In this document: in pieces, positions 33,935 through 43,211 of the stretch
Position numbering within the stretch: the first letter of the stretch is position 1
Layout: every line of letters begins with the position of its first letter
Assembly: GCA_040191315.1 (NCBI GenBank)
Contig: JAWJLM010000011.1
Location: 1 to 64,000, forward strand
Origin: Bacillaceae bacterium S4-13-56
Lineage (GTDB): Bacteria > Bacillota > Bacilli > Bacillales > JAWJLM01
Reading direction: 5' to 3'
Length of the DNA: 64,000 nucleotides
Program-made: the position numbers and the translations under genes
The notes under the pieces: model-generated
What the model was told of the DNA's origin: nothing
The model's database searches: none
Seen by the model: the letters and a program-made list of their open reading frames with translations, nothing else

Positions 33935-34963
33935 TTACTTAGAAAAAATGTTCGGGAGATGTTCCATTTCATGCTTTTTAACTCTTGTCATTAATTGGTC
34001 TACAACTACCTTAGGATTTTCTTTATCATACAATATTTTATAAATTCCTTCGGTAATCGGCATTTCCACACCTTTAGATTTTGCTAAATGGTAGGCTGCC
34101 TCTGCCGTGCGAACCCCTTCTACAACCATTCCCATCTTTTCTAAAACATCATCTAAATTATATCCTTTTCCAAGCAGATTGCCTGCTCTCCAATTCCGGC
34201 TATGTACCGAGGTACAAGTAACAATTAAATCTCCCATACCTGCTAACCCCATAAAAGTTAAGGGGTTAGCTCCCAGATTCGCTCCTAATTTTGTTATTTC
34301 AGCGAGACCTCTAGTAATAAGAGCAGCCTTTGCATTGTCTCCATATCCAAGACCGTCAGAAATCCCCGCTCCTAATGCAATTATATTTTTCAAAGCACCG
34401 CCCAATTCAACTCCAAGAATATCCGGATTTGTATACACGCGAAAGTTTTCATTAAAGAACAAATCTTGAGCGTCCTTGGCATCTTGCATATTTTCTGAGG
34501 AAACTGTTACGGTAGTTGGGTGACGGAGACTAACTTCTTCTGCATGACTTGGGCCAGATAATACGACAACAGAAGAAAATAACCTTGAATTCAATTCCTC
34601 ATTAATCATTTCAGAAACACGTTTATATGTTCCTGGTTCAACACCTTTGGCTGCATGAATTAAAAGCACTTTATGATCAAGATGATTATTTAATCTTTGA
34701 CATATCTCCCTAATCGCTTTCGTTGGGACTCCTAATAAAACTGCTTCAACATCACTTAGAGCTGCATCAAGGTCATAAACAGCTCGGATTGTGGTAGGAA
34801 GGTCTATATCCTTTAAATAATGATCATTCCTATGTGTCTTATTAATAGCTTCTGCTTGTTCTTTTCGATGAGTCCATAAACGAACATCAAACCCATTATC
34901 TGCCAAGACTAGTGCTAAAGCGGTTCCCCAGCTACCTGCTCCCATGACAGCAACTTTTCGCAT
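33935..34963 (-). CDS. gpsA: Glycerol-3-phosphate dehydrogenase [NAD(P)+]
   Basis: A 342-residue enzyme with an N-terminal Rossmann domain (GAGSWGTALALVLADNG) and a helical C-terminal domain holding the catalytic lysine (GGALKNIIALGAGISDGLGYG, split). It supplies sn-glycerol 3-phosphate for phospholipid synthesis. The ATG at 34963 is preceded by AAGGGGGAAG and gives the usual MRKVAVMGAG start. It starts 13 bases after der, in the order known from B. subtilis. Confidence 0.96.
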   Translation of the reverse strand: MRKVAVMGAGSWGTALALVLADNGFDVRLWTHRKEQAEAINKTHRNDHYLKDIDLPTTIRAVYDLDAALSDVEAVLLGVPTKAIREICQRLNNHLDHKVLLIHAAKGVEPGTYKRVSEMINEELNSRLFSSVVVLSGPSHAEEVSLRHPTTVTVSSENMQDAKDAQDLFFNENFRVYTNPDILGVELGGALKNIIALGAGISDGLGYGDNAKAALITRGLAEITKLGANLGANPLTFMGLAGMGDLIVTCTSVHSRNWRAGNLLGKGYNLDDVLEKMGMVVEGVRTAEAAYHLAKSKGVEMPITEGIYKILYDKENPKVVVDQLMTRVKKHEMEHLPNIFSK

Positions 34964-34976
34964 GTAACTTCCCCCT

Positions 34977-36287
34977 TTACGATCTCCTTCTTGCATATAT
35001 ACGAATAGGTGTGCCTTCAAAATCAAATGCTTCCCTCACCCTATTTTCTAAAAACCTTTGATAGCTAAAATGCATAAGCTCAGGATCGTTAACAAATACA
35101 ACAAATGTTGGTGGTTTCACTGCAACTTGAGTAGAATATAAAATTTTTAATTTCTGCCCCTTCATGCTTGGAGCTGGATTCATAGCCAAAGCATCCATAA
35201 TGACTTCATTTAAAATGTTTGTTTGAACCCTTTTCGAATGATTTTCACTAGCTCGAACAATATGTGGTAATAGCGTGTGAGTTCGCTTTTTCGTTTTAGC
35301 TGAAAGAAAAACAATTGGGGCATAGTCTAAATATAAAAAGTGTGCGCGAATTTTATCCTCAAAATTTTTCATAGCCTTTTCATCTGATTCAATCGTGTCC
35401 CATTTATTGACCACAATTACCACTGCTTTTCCTGCTTCATGTGCATATCCAGCAATTTTTTTATCCTGTTCTATTATTCCTTCTTCGGCATCTAACACAA
35501 CTAGAACGACATCTGATCTTTCAATTGCTTTTAATGCACGTAACACACTATACTTCTCTGTTGACTCGTAGACCTTCCCTCGTTTTCTCATACCAGCTGT
35601 ATCAATAATGACATATTCTTGACCTTCTTTAACAAATCGCGAATCGATAGCATCACGAGTAGTTCCAGCAACATCACTTACGATTACTCGGTCCTGACCC
35701 AACAGAGCATTTACAAGAGAGGATTTCCCTACATTTGGACGTCCAATTAAGCTAAATCGAATGACATCTTCTTCTTCTACATCCAAATTACGTTCTGGAA
35801 AATGTTTAATAACAGCATCTAATAAGTCACCTAAACCTAAACCATGAGTGCCAGAGATAGGATAAGGTTCCCCAAAACCTAACGAATAGAAATCATAAAT
35901 CCGTTCTCTTCTTTCTGGTGAATCGATTTTATTAACGGCAAGCACTACAGGCTTATTCGATTTAAATAGAAGGTTAGCAACTTCTTCATCCTGTGCGGTT
36001 ATTCCTTCTTTTCCATCTACCATAAAAATAATTACATCAGCTTCATCAATAGCAACTTCAGCTTGATGTCTCATTTGCACAGTGATTGGTTCATCTCCGA
36101 CCTCTATCCCGCCCGTATCAATAATATTAAAATACGTATTCAGCCATTCGGCCTCAGAATAAATTCGGTCTCTGGTCACACCGGGGGTATCTTCTACAAT
36201 AGAAATTCTTTCTCCTGCCAAGCGATTAAAGATAGTCGATTTTCCGACATTTGGTTTTCCTACGATTGCAACTACTGATTTTCGCAT
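34977..36287 (-). CDS. der: GTPase Der (EngA)
   Basis: A 436-residue double GTPase, exactly the B. subtilis length. G1 motifs are GKPNVGKST (about 10) and GRPNVGKSS (about 183), with DTAG/DTGG switches, NKID and NKWD specificity motifs and a C-terminal KH-like domain. Der is needed for 50S ribosome maturation. ATG at 36287 follows AAAGGGTGA; a GTG 12 bases upstream overlaps that site. Confidence 0.97.
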   Translation of the reverse strand: MRKSVVAIVGKPNVGKSTIFNRLAGERISIVEDTPGVTRDRIYSEAEWLNTYFNIIDTGGIEVGDEPITVQMRHQAEVAIDEADVIIFMVDGKEGITAQDEEVANLLFKSNKPVVLAVNKIDSPERRERIYDFYSLGFGEPYPISGTHGLGLGDLLDAVIKHFPERNLDVEEEDVIRFSLIGRPNVGKSSLVNALLGQDRVIVSDVAGTTRDAIDSRFVKEGQEYVIIDTAGMRKRGKVYESTEKYSVLRALKAIERSDVVLVVLDAEEGIIEQDKKIAGYAHEAGKAVVIVVNKWDTIESDEKAMKNFEDKIRAHFLYLDYAPIVFLSAKTKKRTHTLLPHIVRASENHSKRVQTNILNEVIMDALAMNPAPSMKGQKLKILYSTQVAVKPPTFVVFVNDPELMHFSYQRFLENRVREAFDFEGTPIRIYARRRS

Positions 36288-36396
36288 GGAAAGGTTCACC
36301 CTTTCTCAATCTTTTTGTGTACTAGCCTATAACTTTTTAAGTTTAGCAAAACAAAGGCAAACAAACAATCATTTTCCTATCTATCCAAGACTTTCA

Positions 36397-36582
36397 TTAA
36401 TGTTTTACAATAATATATAAAGAGTCACTTAATGCATGACTGATTCCATCGAGTATAGCCTCTAAATTAGCAGCTACCGACTCCATTTCTTCCTTGGTAT
36501 CACATTTAAAAATAGGGGTTCCCCCCATCACTTTATTTCCATCAGTTGTAATGGCAGCTAGAATCATTTTTTCTATTTGCAT
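36397..36582 (-). CDS. Small capping-complex-like partner of the YIEGIA protein
   Basis: A 61-residue soluble protein starting MQIEKMILAAITTDGNKVMG. It matches the small protein found directly after the YIEGIA gene in bacilli, annotated as a capping-complex subunit. The YIEGIA stop lies within its ribosome region (AAAAGGGG), so translation is likely coupled. ATG at 36582 chosen by spacing. The biochemical role is not established from sequence. Confidence 0.7.
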   Translation of the reverse strand: MQIEKMILAAITTDGNKVMGGTPIFKCDTKEEMESVAANLEAILDGISHALSDSLYIIVKH

Positions 36583-36587
36583 CACTC

Positions 36588-37472
36588 TCACCCCTTTTGA
36601 TTTGCTTTTGATTCAGAAGGTATACGGATGGCATTTTCTAGTACTGGTACTTGTCCAATCGTCCTAATAGCTTTATCTACATCCTTTTCTTGGGGCAATA
36701 TAAAAACACCTATTCTTCCATCATCTAAGTCTCTTTTAATTAACGGGGTAAGCGCCGGTGTACCAGAATCTCTAAAAACTCCTAAAGAAACAGAAACATC
36801 ATGTAAGATGGCCTGTCTTTGACCTAAATTAGCAATGGTAGATCTTATATTGAAATTTTTAGGGGTTAAAACAAATCCCATACCATACTTTAAAATCTCT
36901 TTTTGTCTCGCTTCTAAACCAATATTCATTATATAAATATTATCTACATGTAACCCTGCCCCTTCAAAATGTAATGGAGAGTGCTCTATCTCAACTATAT
37001 CTTTTAAAGTTGAACCACTCATTAATTTCCGAATCGCTAAAAATAAAAGCAATGAACCTAAAAAGGAGACCCAGACATTAGTAATTAGGTAAAGGGTAGT
37101 TGAAAACAAGGAAGTCATAATTACTAAATAATTTCGCCCTTCAAAAGCAACAGCAATCCCTTCTATGTAAGTTTTACCTCGTGGAACGAGTTCATAAGAA
37201 TCTAGCTCGGACAGGGTATTACGTTCCATATTTCTTACTTCCCTAAACTGGGAGGCTGCTAACGTTAAAAATGTAACAGCTGTAAATTCTTTTTCCATAA
37301 TAGCAGGAACAGCAACAGCTCCTAAAGCCCCGGCAATAAATCCCAAAGAGATATGTATGATTTTTCCATGTAAATAGGTAGGGTATTGTCGATAATCTGT
37401 TCTTAACATGAATAATCTTGCAATGACCCCAATGATTACACCAAAAAGTATTGGGTAAGTATACTCATTCAC
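36588..37472 (-). CDS. yphB: YIEGIA-domain membrane protein (YphB-like)
   Basis: A 294-residue protein with about four to five N-terminal membrane helices and a soluble C-terminal domain (about 145-290). The diagnostic KTYIEGIAVAFEG lies near residue 110, and the C-terminus holds RSTIANLGQRQAILHDVSVSLG. Family members are sporulation-linked in bacilli. GTG at 37472 fits GAGGTGG best; GTG at 37481 overlaps it. Overlaps the yphA end. Confidence 0.82.
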   Translation of the reverse strand: MNEYTYPILFGVIIGVIARLFMLRTDYRQYPTYLHGKIIHISLGFIAGALGAVAVPAIMEKEFTAVTFLTLAASQFREVRNMERNTLSELDSYELVPRGKTYIEGIAVAFEGRNYLVIMTSLFSTTLYLITNVWVSFLGSLLLFLAIRKLMSGSTLKDIVEIEHSPLHFEGAGLHVDNIYIMNIGLEARQKEILKYGMGFVLTPKNFNIRSTIANLGQRQAILHDVSVSLGVFRDSGTPALTPLIKRDLDDGRIGVFILPQEKDVDKAIRTIGQVPVLENAIRIPSESKANQKG

Positions 37473-38086
37473 CGTATCCACCTCGTTTTTGTTTGAGTAT
37501 GATTTTCAACTATTTGATCTACTTTGAAAACCATGTTTCGGACTCCTTCCAAAACAAATAACATCATTAAGGTAGTAGCCCAAACATCCAGAAAAGGAAG
37601 CCCAACTGTTAGCTTCTCCATACCATAGCTATATATAATAAAAGAATGAAGAATATCCCCCATTACTAATCCTAGAGTTAGGATAGAAGCTTGTTGGATG
37701 AATACATTCGATACATAAAATAAAACAAGTGTTAATATAAAGCTAAATAACCACATTCTTGGAAAGATCATCAAGACAGGGCTTATTTGTTCAAAAAATA
37801 ATAGTCCGGAAAATCCAATGCTTAAGGAAAAGGAACATAATGTTAAAAAGTAATAGTTAGACTGTTCACTCATTAACAATCCAGATAGGAATAAAAGACC
37901 AAACACAGAGCAATTTATAGTCAGTGCAGAGCTTAATGATATCTCTACTCCACTTAACGCCACTATGATCAAAATTCCCATAGTCCACTTTATTCTAGTC
38001 GCGGTTTTAGGAAAGAAAAAAAAGAAAATAATCCAAAGCATCCACATAAACCAATAAAAATAGAAGCCCTCTTGCACAATATCCAC
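37469..38086 (-). CDS. yphA: YphA-like integral membrane protein
   Basis: A 205-residue protein with six predicted membrane helices and no soluble domain. Conserved-looking features are a very aromatic first helix (YFYWFMWMLWIIFFFFF) and a cytoplasmic end RNMVFKVDQIVENHTQTKTRW. Position and size fit YphA of B. subtilis, function unknown. GTG start is seven bases after GAGGGG. It leads the yphA-YIEGIA-small-partner unit. Confidence 0.8.
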   Translation of the reverse strand: MDIVQEGFYFYWFMWMLWIIFFFFFPKTATRIKWTMGILIIVALSGVEISLSSALTINCSVFGLLFLSGLLMSEQSNYYFLTLCSFSLSIGFSGLLFFEQISPVLMIFPRMWLFSFILTLVLFYVSNVFIQQASILTLGLVMGDILHSFIIYSYGMEKLTVGLPFLDVWATTLMMLFVLEGVRNMVFKVDQIVENHTQTKTRWIR

Positions 38087-38198
38087 CCACGATCCCCTCT
38101 TCTATTGTCATTATGCACAATTTTATATTTTCTAAAACGCATACAAACATTATTTACTAACCATATTAATAACGAATATATCTTAAGGAGGAATTTTG

Positions 38199-38336
38199 AT
38201 GGGTAAGGATCGCCAAGAAAGAAAGAATGAGAAAAGTAGAAGAGTAGAAAGTGATCGAGACCCTAAAAACCATTTCCCTGGTTCTACCTATTTAGACACC
38301 CCTAAAGAAGCTGAAAGAGAACAAAGACAACGATAA
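38199..38336 (+). CDS. ypzI: YpzI-like short basic protein
   Basis: A 45-residue, highly charged ORF starting MGKDRQERKNEKSRRVESDR, followed by NHFPGSTYLDTPKEAEREQ. AAGGAGG lies eight bases from the ATG. Length and sequence resemble YpzI of bacilli, a small protein of unknown function in this same interval. An R2 repeat follows the stop codon directly. Confidence 0.82.
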   Translation: MGKDRQERKNEKSRRVESDRDPKNHFPGSTYLDTPKEAEREQRQR

Positions 38337-38565
38337 AGTGAAATTTCAATCAGTGTCCTTCCCCAATGATTGTTAGCACCAAGGGTATGACTTAAAGGCC
38401 TTGAACCAATCGGACATTTACGGGCAGCCACCATGAAGCAAGCTTCACCAACAAGGATAAAAAATTTAATGTTTTATTATTATGGGAGTTTATCCCCCAC
38501 CTGCTCTTTTCGTTTCACTTAAGACTTGGGGTGGAGGTATTACTGCCCGTTCATGCGGGATAAAA
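38337..38565 (-). repeat. R2 repeat, full copy, reverse orientation, module M inverted
   Basis: Complete R2 copy on the minus strand, left hairpin CCCGCATGAACGGG and right end AATTTCA. Compared with the 19-kb copy, module M (38435-38500) lies after segment P instead of before it, and in the opposite orientation relative to the ends. Confidence 0.8.
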
Positions 38566-38610
38566 TAAAAAGATGATTCCTCGAAATAAAATTGAGGAAT
38601 CATCTTTTTA
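38566..38610 (-). terminator. Terminator after fni
   Basis: AAAAAGATGATTCCTC and GAGGAATCATCTTTTT form a 16-bp perfect stem with an 11-nt loop, ending three bases from the fni stop. Confidence 0.88.
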
Positions 38611-38612
38611 AA

Positions 38613-39644
38613 CTATAGGATTTCTCTCTGTTCCAACCAGTCTTTAACATCATTTAAAAAAATAACAGGTTGTCCCTTTAATTCTAATGGTCGATAACAA
38701 TTCAATAATACCATGGCAATTTTAAGTTCTTCATGGACGGATCGAATTTTATGAATCAAACCTTCCACTCCATCTTCAGTCAATGTTTTTAATAGGATAC
38801 CAGCCATACCAAATGCTTTTGCCCCTAGAATTAAAGCTTTTGCACCATCTAATCCATTTCGAATTCCACCCGAAGCAAAAACATGCCCCTGCTCAAAGAT
38901 AGAAGTAGTTTCTAAAATGCTTATTGGTGTTGGTATTCCCCAATTCTCATAAGAAGTTAGAGGAGTTTGACGTCGTAAATTTTCCACGCGCGAGAAGTTA
39001 GTACCTCCCATTCCCCCAACATCACAATATGTAACACCTATATCCTTTAATTTCTTAGCTGTTTCCTTGGATATTCCATAACCAACCTCTTTAACAATGA
39101 CTGGAACTCCTACATTTTCAACGATTTGTTGAATTCGATCAATATGCCCTTCAAACGACCGGTCCCCTTCTGGCATTAGTAACTCTTGAAGGGTATTCAA
39201 ATGTATCTGAATAGCATTTGCCTCAATCATATCGACTACTCGATTAGCTTCCTCAATTGTGGCTTCTGCTCCAATATTAGCAAAAATAATACCATTTGGG
39301 TTTTCTTTTCGGACGATTTGAAAGGTCCTTTGTTCCGTAGAATCTTTTAACGCACTCATTTGAGATCCCACAGCTAAAGTAATACCTGTTTCTCTGGAGG
39401 CAATAGCCAACTGTTGGTTTATCTTCTCCGTTAGGAGCCCTCCTCCACCTGTCATAGCATTGACAAAAAGAGGCGAACTTAACAACAGTTCGCCCGCTTC
39501 AACTTCCAGGGATACTTTTTCCCAATTCACGTTGGTGACACTTTGATGGATGACATGAATGGAATCAAAGAAAGATTCAGATATTTGATCTTGTGTTTGA
39601 AGTGCATGTTTTATGTGATCTTGTTTTCTTTTTGCTCTTGTCAT
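38613..39644 (-). CDS. fni: Isopentenyl-diphosphate delta-isomerase, type 2
   Basis: A 343-residue FMN/NADPH-dependent isomerase. Motifs include NAMTGGGG, VGSQMSALKD, FANIGAEAT, LQELLMPEGDRSF, KEVGYGISKE, GGMGGTNFS and ASGGIRNGLDGAKALILGA (split). It interconverts IPP and DMAPP. ATG at 39644 (MTRAKRKQDH) matches known Fni starts; a weak GGTGATGG ribosome site lies ahead. It starts about 18 bases after the rpsA homolog. Confidence 0.94.
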   Translation of the reverse strand: MTRAKRKQDHIKHALQTQDQISESFFDSIHVIHQSVTNVNWEKVSLEVEAGELLLSSPLFVNAMTGGGGLLTEKINQQLAIASRETGITLAVGSQMSALKDSTEQRTFQIVRKENPNGIIFANIGAEATIEEANRVVDMIEANAIQIHLNTLQELLMPEGDRSFEGHIDRIQQIVENVGVPVIVKEVGYGISKETAKKLKDIGVTYCDVGGMGGTNFSRVENLRRQTPLTSYENWGIPTPISILETTSIFEQGHVFASGGIRNGLDGAKALILGAKAFGMAGILLKTLTEDGVEGLIHKIRSVHEELKIAMVLLNCYRPLELKGQPVIFLNDVKDWLEQREIL

Positions 39645-39661
39645 ATCCATCACCAAATGTC

Positions 39662-40795
39662 TTATTTTAACTTATCTAGTTGATCTCCAATCATATCTCC
39701 AAGTTGAAAACCAGAGTGGTCCTCTTCTTTTTGATAATGCTTATAATCAGCTTGTTCTTGTTCCTTTTCTACTTCTTTAATACTCAAAGAAATCCTTTTA
39801 TCCTTTTCACTTACATCTAAAACCTTCACCTTCACATCTTGGCCTTCCTTTAACACTTCTTGTGGTGTTCCTATATGTCGATTTGAAATTTGTGAAATGT
39901 GAACTAGGCCTTCAACTCCAGGTACTACCTCCACAAAAGCACCAAAATTAACTAACCGCCGCACTTTCCCTTCAATGACTTTACCTGGTTTTACTTTATC
40001 CTCGATATCAGACCATGGCCCGGGCTGTGTTTCCTTTAAAGAAAGAGAAATTCTTTCATTGTCCCGATCAACTGATAGTACCTTAACCTTGATCTTGTCT
40101 CCCTCTTTTACTATGTCTGAAGCTTTTTCTACATGTTCATGAGATAATTGTGAAATGTGAACTAGCCCATCAATTCCTCCAATGTCGACAAACGCTCCGA
40201 AATCTGTAATTCTTTGTACAGTTCCTTCAACAGTATCTCCTGCTTCAATATGATGAAGAACTTCCCCTTTTTTCTTGCTTTGCTCTTCTTCTAGAACAGC
40301 GCGATGAGATAAAATGACTCGGTTATGTTCCTTGTCTAATTCCACTACCTTAAGAGTCAGCTTTTTCCCTTTATAATCAGCGAAATCCTCAACATAGTGG
40401 GTCTCTACAAGAGATGCAGGAATAAAACCTCTAAGGCCAACATCTACTACAAGGCCCCCTTTAACAATGTCTTTCACTTCAGCCTCGAACACTTCTTCAG
40501 TGTTGTACTTTTCCTCAAGGTCTTTCCAAGCTGAAATCGCATCTACTGCTCTTTTAGATAAGATGACTTCATCATCCTCAACCTTTTTCACTTGCAAGGT
40601 TAGTTCATCTCCTTCAGATACAGCGTCTGAAGTTTTTTCAATATGGAGACTAGATAATTCACTTATGGGAACAATCCCTTCAACCTTGAATCCGATGTCC
40701 ACAAGGACATGCTTGTCTTCAACCTTAACAACTTTCCCTGTTACTTGATCCCCTACTGCGAAACCCTTTGATAACTCCTGATTCAATTCATCCAT
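39662..40795 (-). CDS. rpsA: 30S ribosomal protein S1 homolog (four S1 domains)
   Basis: A 377-residue protein with four S1 RNA-binding repeats, each opening with a G-x-V-x-G-x-V motif: GDQVTGKVVKV (about 15), EVFEAEVKDI (about 100), GDTVEGTVQRITDFGAFVDI (about 190) and GKVIEGKVRRLVNFGAFVEV (about 275). It is the YpfD-type S1 of low-GC Gram-positives, shorter than the six-repeat protein of E. coli. AGGAGG is eight bases before the ATG at 40795. Confidence 0.95.
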   Translation of the reverse strand: MDELNQELSKGFAVGDQVTGKVVKVEDKHVLVDIGFKVEGIVPISELSSLHIEKTSDAVSEGDELTLQVKKVEDDEVILSKRAVDAISAWKDLEEKYNTEEVFEAEVKDIVKGGLVVDVGLRGFIPASLVETHYVEDFADYKGKKLTLKVVELDKEHNRVILSHRAVLEEEQSKKKGEVLHHIEAGDTVEGTVQRITDFGAFVDIGGIDGLVHISQLSHEHVEKASDIVKEGDKIKVKVLSVDRDNERISLSLKETQPGPWSDIEDKVKPGKVIEGKVRRLVNFGAFVEVVPGVEGLVHISQISNRHIGTPQEVLKEGQDVKVKVLDVSEKDKRISLSIKEVEKEQEQADYKHYQKEEDHSGFQLGDMIGDQLDKLK

Positions 40796-40888
40796 CAAAA
40801 TGACCTCCTCTTTTCCGACACACGAACAAAATCTGCTCTTTGTTATAACTTCTAATAAATGACGTTTTTTGTCAAGGGAAATAGTGCA

Positions 40889-41467
40889 CTATTTTACAGT
40901 ATTAATTAAATTTTGAATTTCTTCCATGATTCTATCTGTCACTTCTTGTGCAGAGAGATCTTCTTCTATCATTTTCTGAATATCCATAGGCTCACCATAT
41001 ATAACATGGAGAGGTTTGAATTTTTGATATGGTCCGAGAATAGCACAAGGAACTACAGGTGCGCCTGACCTCAACGCAAAGAATCCTGCTCCCGCCAGCC
41101 CTTTTTTAGGTTGTCCATCTTTGCTTCTTGTTCCTTCCGGAAACAACCCTAAAACATGTTTTTCTTCTAAAACTGCTAGTCCTTTTCTAAGTGCATTCCT
41201 GTCGCGAAATCCTCTTTTTACAGGAAATGCATTAACATTCTTAAGGATCCACCCAATCCAATTATTTTTAAACAACTCCTCCTTTGCCATAAAGTGGATA
41301 ACTCTTGGAGACGTAATTCCGACAATCAATGGGTCTATATTTGAAATATGATTGGAACAAATAATAACAGGTCCTGATTTTGGAACTTTTTCTTTCCCAT
41401 GAATTTTAATATGATAAATAGGTCGAAAGATTACAGAGCATAAAAATTTTCCAAACTTATAGAGCAT
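40889..41467 (-). CDS. plsC: 1-acyl-sn-glycerol-3-phosphate acyltransferase
   Basis: A 192-residue membrane-associated acyltransferase. The catalytic HX4D is in SNHISNIDPLI (about 40) and the glycerophosphate-binding block is FPEGTRSKDG (about 115), followed by VVPCAILG. It makes phosphatidic acid from lysophosphatidate. It lies between cmk and the S1 homolog, a place where B. subtilis has no plsC but several other bacilli do. It starts 21 bases after the cmk stop, so probably co-transcribed. Confidence 0.94.
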   Translation of the reverse strand: MLYKFGKFLCSVIFRPIYHIKIHGKEKVPKSGPVIICSNHISNIDPLIVGITSPRVIHFMAKEELFKNNWIGWILKNVNAFPVKRGFRDRNALRKGLAVLEEKHVLGLFPEGTRSKDGQPKKGLAGAGFFALRSGAPVVPCAILGPYQKFKPLHVIYGEPMDIQKMIEEDLSAQEVTDRIMEEIQNLINTVK

Positions 41468-41488
41468 CCTTTTTCCCCTTTCTCCAAA

Positions 41489-42160
41489 CTAAACTAATTT
41501 AGACTTAACTATGTTCAAAATCTCGTCTTTCACCTCTTCTATCGATTTTGAGGTCGTATCCACCTCGACTGCATCTTCAGCTTTTGTTAAAGGAGCAATC
41601 TTCCTTTGAGAGTCAAAACGGTCCCTTTCCCTTATCTCTTTTTGAATTATCTCTAGGTTTACTTGATAACCTTTTTGAATATCTTCTTTATATCTTCGTT
41701 CTGCCCTCTCCTCAACTGAAGCTATTAAAAAGATTTTTACCTCTGCATTAGGAATAACATGGGTCCCAATATCTCTTCCATCCATAACTACTCCACGTTT
41801 TTCCGCTAGTGCTTTTTGTCTCTTTACCATTTCTTTTCTGACGTTTTCATGTTGTGCTACGATCGAGACTGAATTCGATATGGTCGGGTTTCGTATTTCC
41901 TCAGAAACATCCGTTCCATCCACAAAAACTAATTGGTTATTTTCCCCATGTACTAGTTCTATTGTCGTATTTTTTAATACATCAGTAAGTTTTTTTTCAT
42001 CCTCTAAATCTACTTTTTCATCCATTGCTTTTTTTGTTAAGGCACGATACATAGCTCCTGTATCAATGTATGTATAATGAAGTTCTCTAGCAAGTAGTTT
42101 TGCTACTGTGCTTTTTCCCGCAGCAGCAGGACCATCAATGGCAATGGCTATTTTTTTCAT
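41489..42160 (-). CDS. cmk: Cytidylate kinase
   Basis: A 223-residue NMP kinase with P-loop [13 protein letters not shown], substrate region [21 protein letters not shown] and the LID segment [10 protein letters not shown]. It phosphorylates CMP and dCMP. AGGAGGATAAACTGC precedes the ATG. It heads the cmk-plsC-rpsA group. Confidence 0.97.
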   Translation of the reverse strand: MKKIAIAIDGPAAAGKSTVAKLLARELHYTYIDTGAMYRALTKKAMDEKVDLEDEKKLTDVLKNTTIELVHGENNQLVFVDGTDVSEEIRNPTISNSVSIVAQHENVRKEMVKRQKALAEKRGVVMDGRDIGTHVIPNAEVKIFLIASVEERAERRYKEDIQKGYQVNLEIIQKEIRERDRFDSQRKIAPLTKAEDAVEVDTTSKSIEEVKDEILNIVKSKLV

Positions 42161-42185
42161 GCAGTTTATCCTCCTAATAAAGCAA

Positions 42186-42404
42186 TTACTCTAGTTTGCC
42201 TTTTAAGAATATCATACCTTGTACGTCATTGACTAACGGATCCGTAAAAACACCATGATATTTCATGTATGGCTGAAATCGTAGTAAGGCGTTTGAATGT
42301 GTATGTAAATATTGAACTGTTACTAAACTTATTCCCAAAAGAAAGACTATGATAATAAGAAGTTGTTCAAACTTCTTAAGAAATTTATTTTTTTGTCTTC
42401 TCAT
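42186..42404 (-). CDS. ypfB: YpfB-like small membrane protein (DUF5359)
   Basis: A 72-residue protein: basic N-terminus ([13 protein letters not shown]), one membrane helix (about 16-32) and a short outer region ending [10 protein letters not shown]. It sits between ypfA and cmk as YpfB does in B. subtilis. AAGGGGTAATCAAC precedes the ATG. Function unknown. Confidence 0.78.
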   Translation of the reverse strand: MRRQKNKFLKKFEQLLIIIVFLLGISLVTVQYLHTHSNALLRFQPYMKYHGVFTDPLVNDVQGMIFLKGKLE

Positions 42405-42461
42405 GTTGATTACCCCTTACCTAGAGTCATTTTACACAATATTGTCTCCAGATAAATGGAA

Positions 42462-43151
42462 TCAATTCTTTTTTATTCTTCTATTTCGTAAAGCTAATTG
42501 CCTTTCAAAACAAAATCGAACAATAGTCTGCTGATCACTTTCTTTAATATCCATGAATTGCAGAGATGCTTTATCCCTTTGAATTCCTCCTCCAAAGACT
42601 ATACGAACAATCCGAGAAGTAGTCTGTATATACTTGATATCGCCGTTATTTAAAGGAATAACAAACCACACCTCTATTTCCATGCCCGTTTTTAAATTAT
42701 GGTCTGTTGGGAGAATAATCGCCGATCCTCCCCCACTTATATCAGAAGTAACCGTGGTAAAAGATAAAAAGCGCTTTAATGGGTCATGAACCGCGGCATC
42801 CACAGCAGTTTCAATTCTCACATATTCTCTTCTTTGAATTCGTAACAGTTTATCATTTCCTGGATAACTTAACAATAAAACAGGGATCGTTAGTTTTTTT
42901 CTTCCTCTCACTTCTGAAGGAAACATGTAAATTGAATCATCCTTACCAACAAAGGATACTTTACATTCAGTTCCTTCTAAAAAAAATCCTGTTCGTCCTG
43001 TTCTTTCATTTACAGGATAATCAATAAACAATTGATAGTTGTTCATTTCAACTAACTTACATCTATATCTTTCCACTTCGTCCTGATTTGAGGAACTTAG
43101 TTCAATTAATAAAGGTGTCCCTATTTTAATCACCTTGAAACCCTCTTCCAT
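42462..43151 (-). CDS. ypfA: PilZ-domain c-di-GMP-binding protein, YpfA/MotI-like
   Basis: A 229-residue YcgR-like protein: N-terminal YcgR-type domain (about 1-100) and C-terminal PilZ domain (about 105-215). The c-di-GMP motifs are present as QRREYVRI (RxxxR) and TSDISGGGSAI (D/NxSxxG). In B. subtilis, MotI (YpfA/DgrA) with bound c-di-GMP acts on the flagellar stator MotA. Same neighbours (ypeB, ypfB) as in B. subtilis. Confidence 0.92.
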   Translation of the reverse strand: MEEGFKVIKIGTPLLIELSSSNQDEVERYRCKLVEMNNYQLFIDYPVNERTGRTGFFLEGTECKVSFVGKDDSIYMFPSEVRGRKKLTIPVLLLSYPGNDKLLRIQRREYVRIETAVDAAVHDPLKRFLSFTTVTSDISGGGSAIILPTDHNLKTGMEIEVWFVIPLNNGDIKYIQTTSRIVRIVFGGGIQRDKASLQFMDIKESDQQTIVRFCFERQLALRNRRIKKN

Positions 43152-43188
43152 TGAAATCTTTATCTTTATTATCCCATGAAAATAATAA

Positions 43189-43211
43189 AAGGGAAAGGTA
43201 TAAACCCTTCC
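43189..43211 (-). terminator. Terminator after sleB-ypeB
   Basis: On the minus strand AGGGAAGGGT pairs with ACCTTTCCCT (one mismatch) and is followed by TTTATTATTTT, directly after the ypeB stop. Confidence 0.7.
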
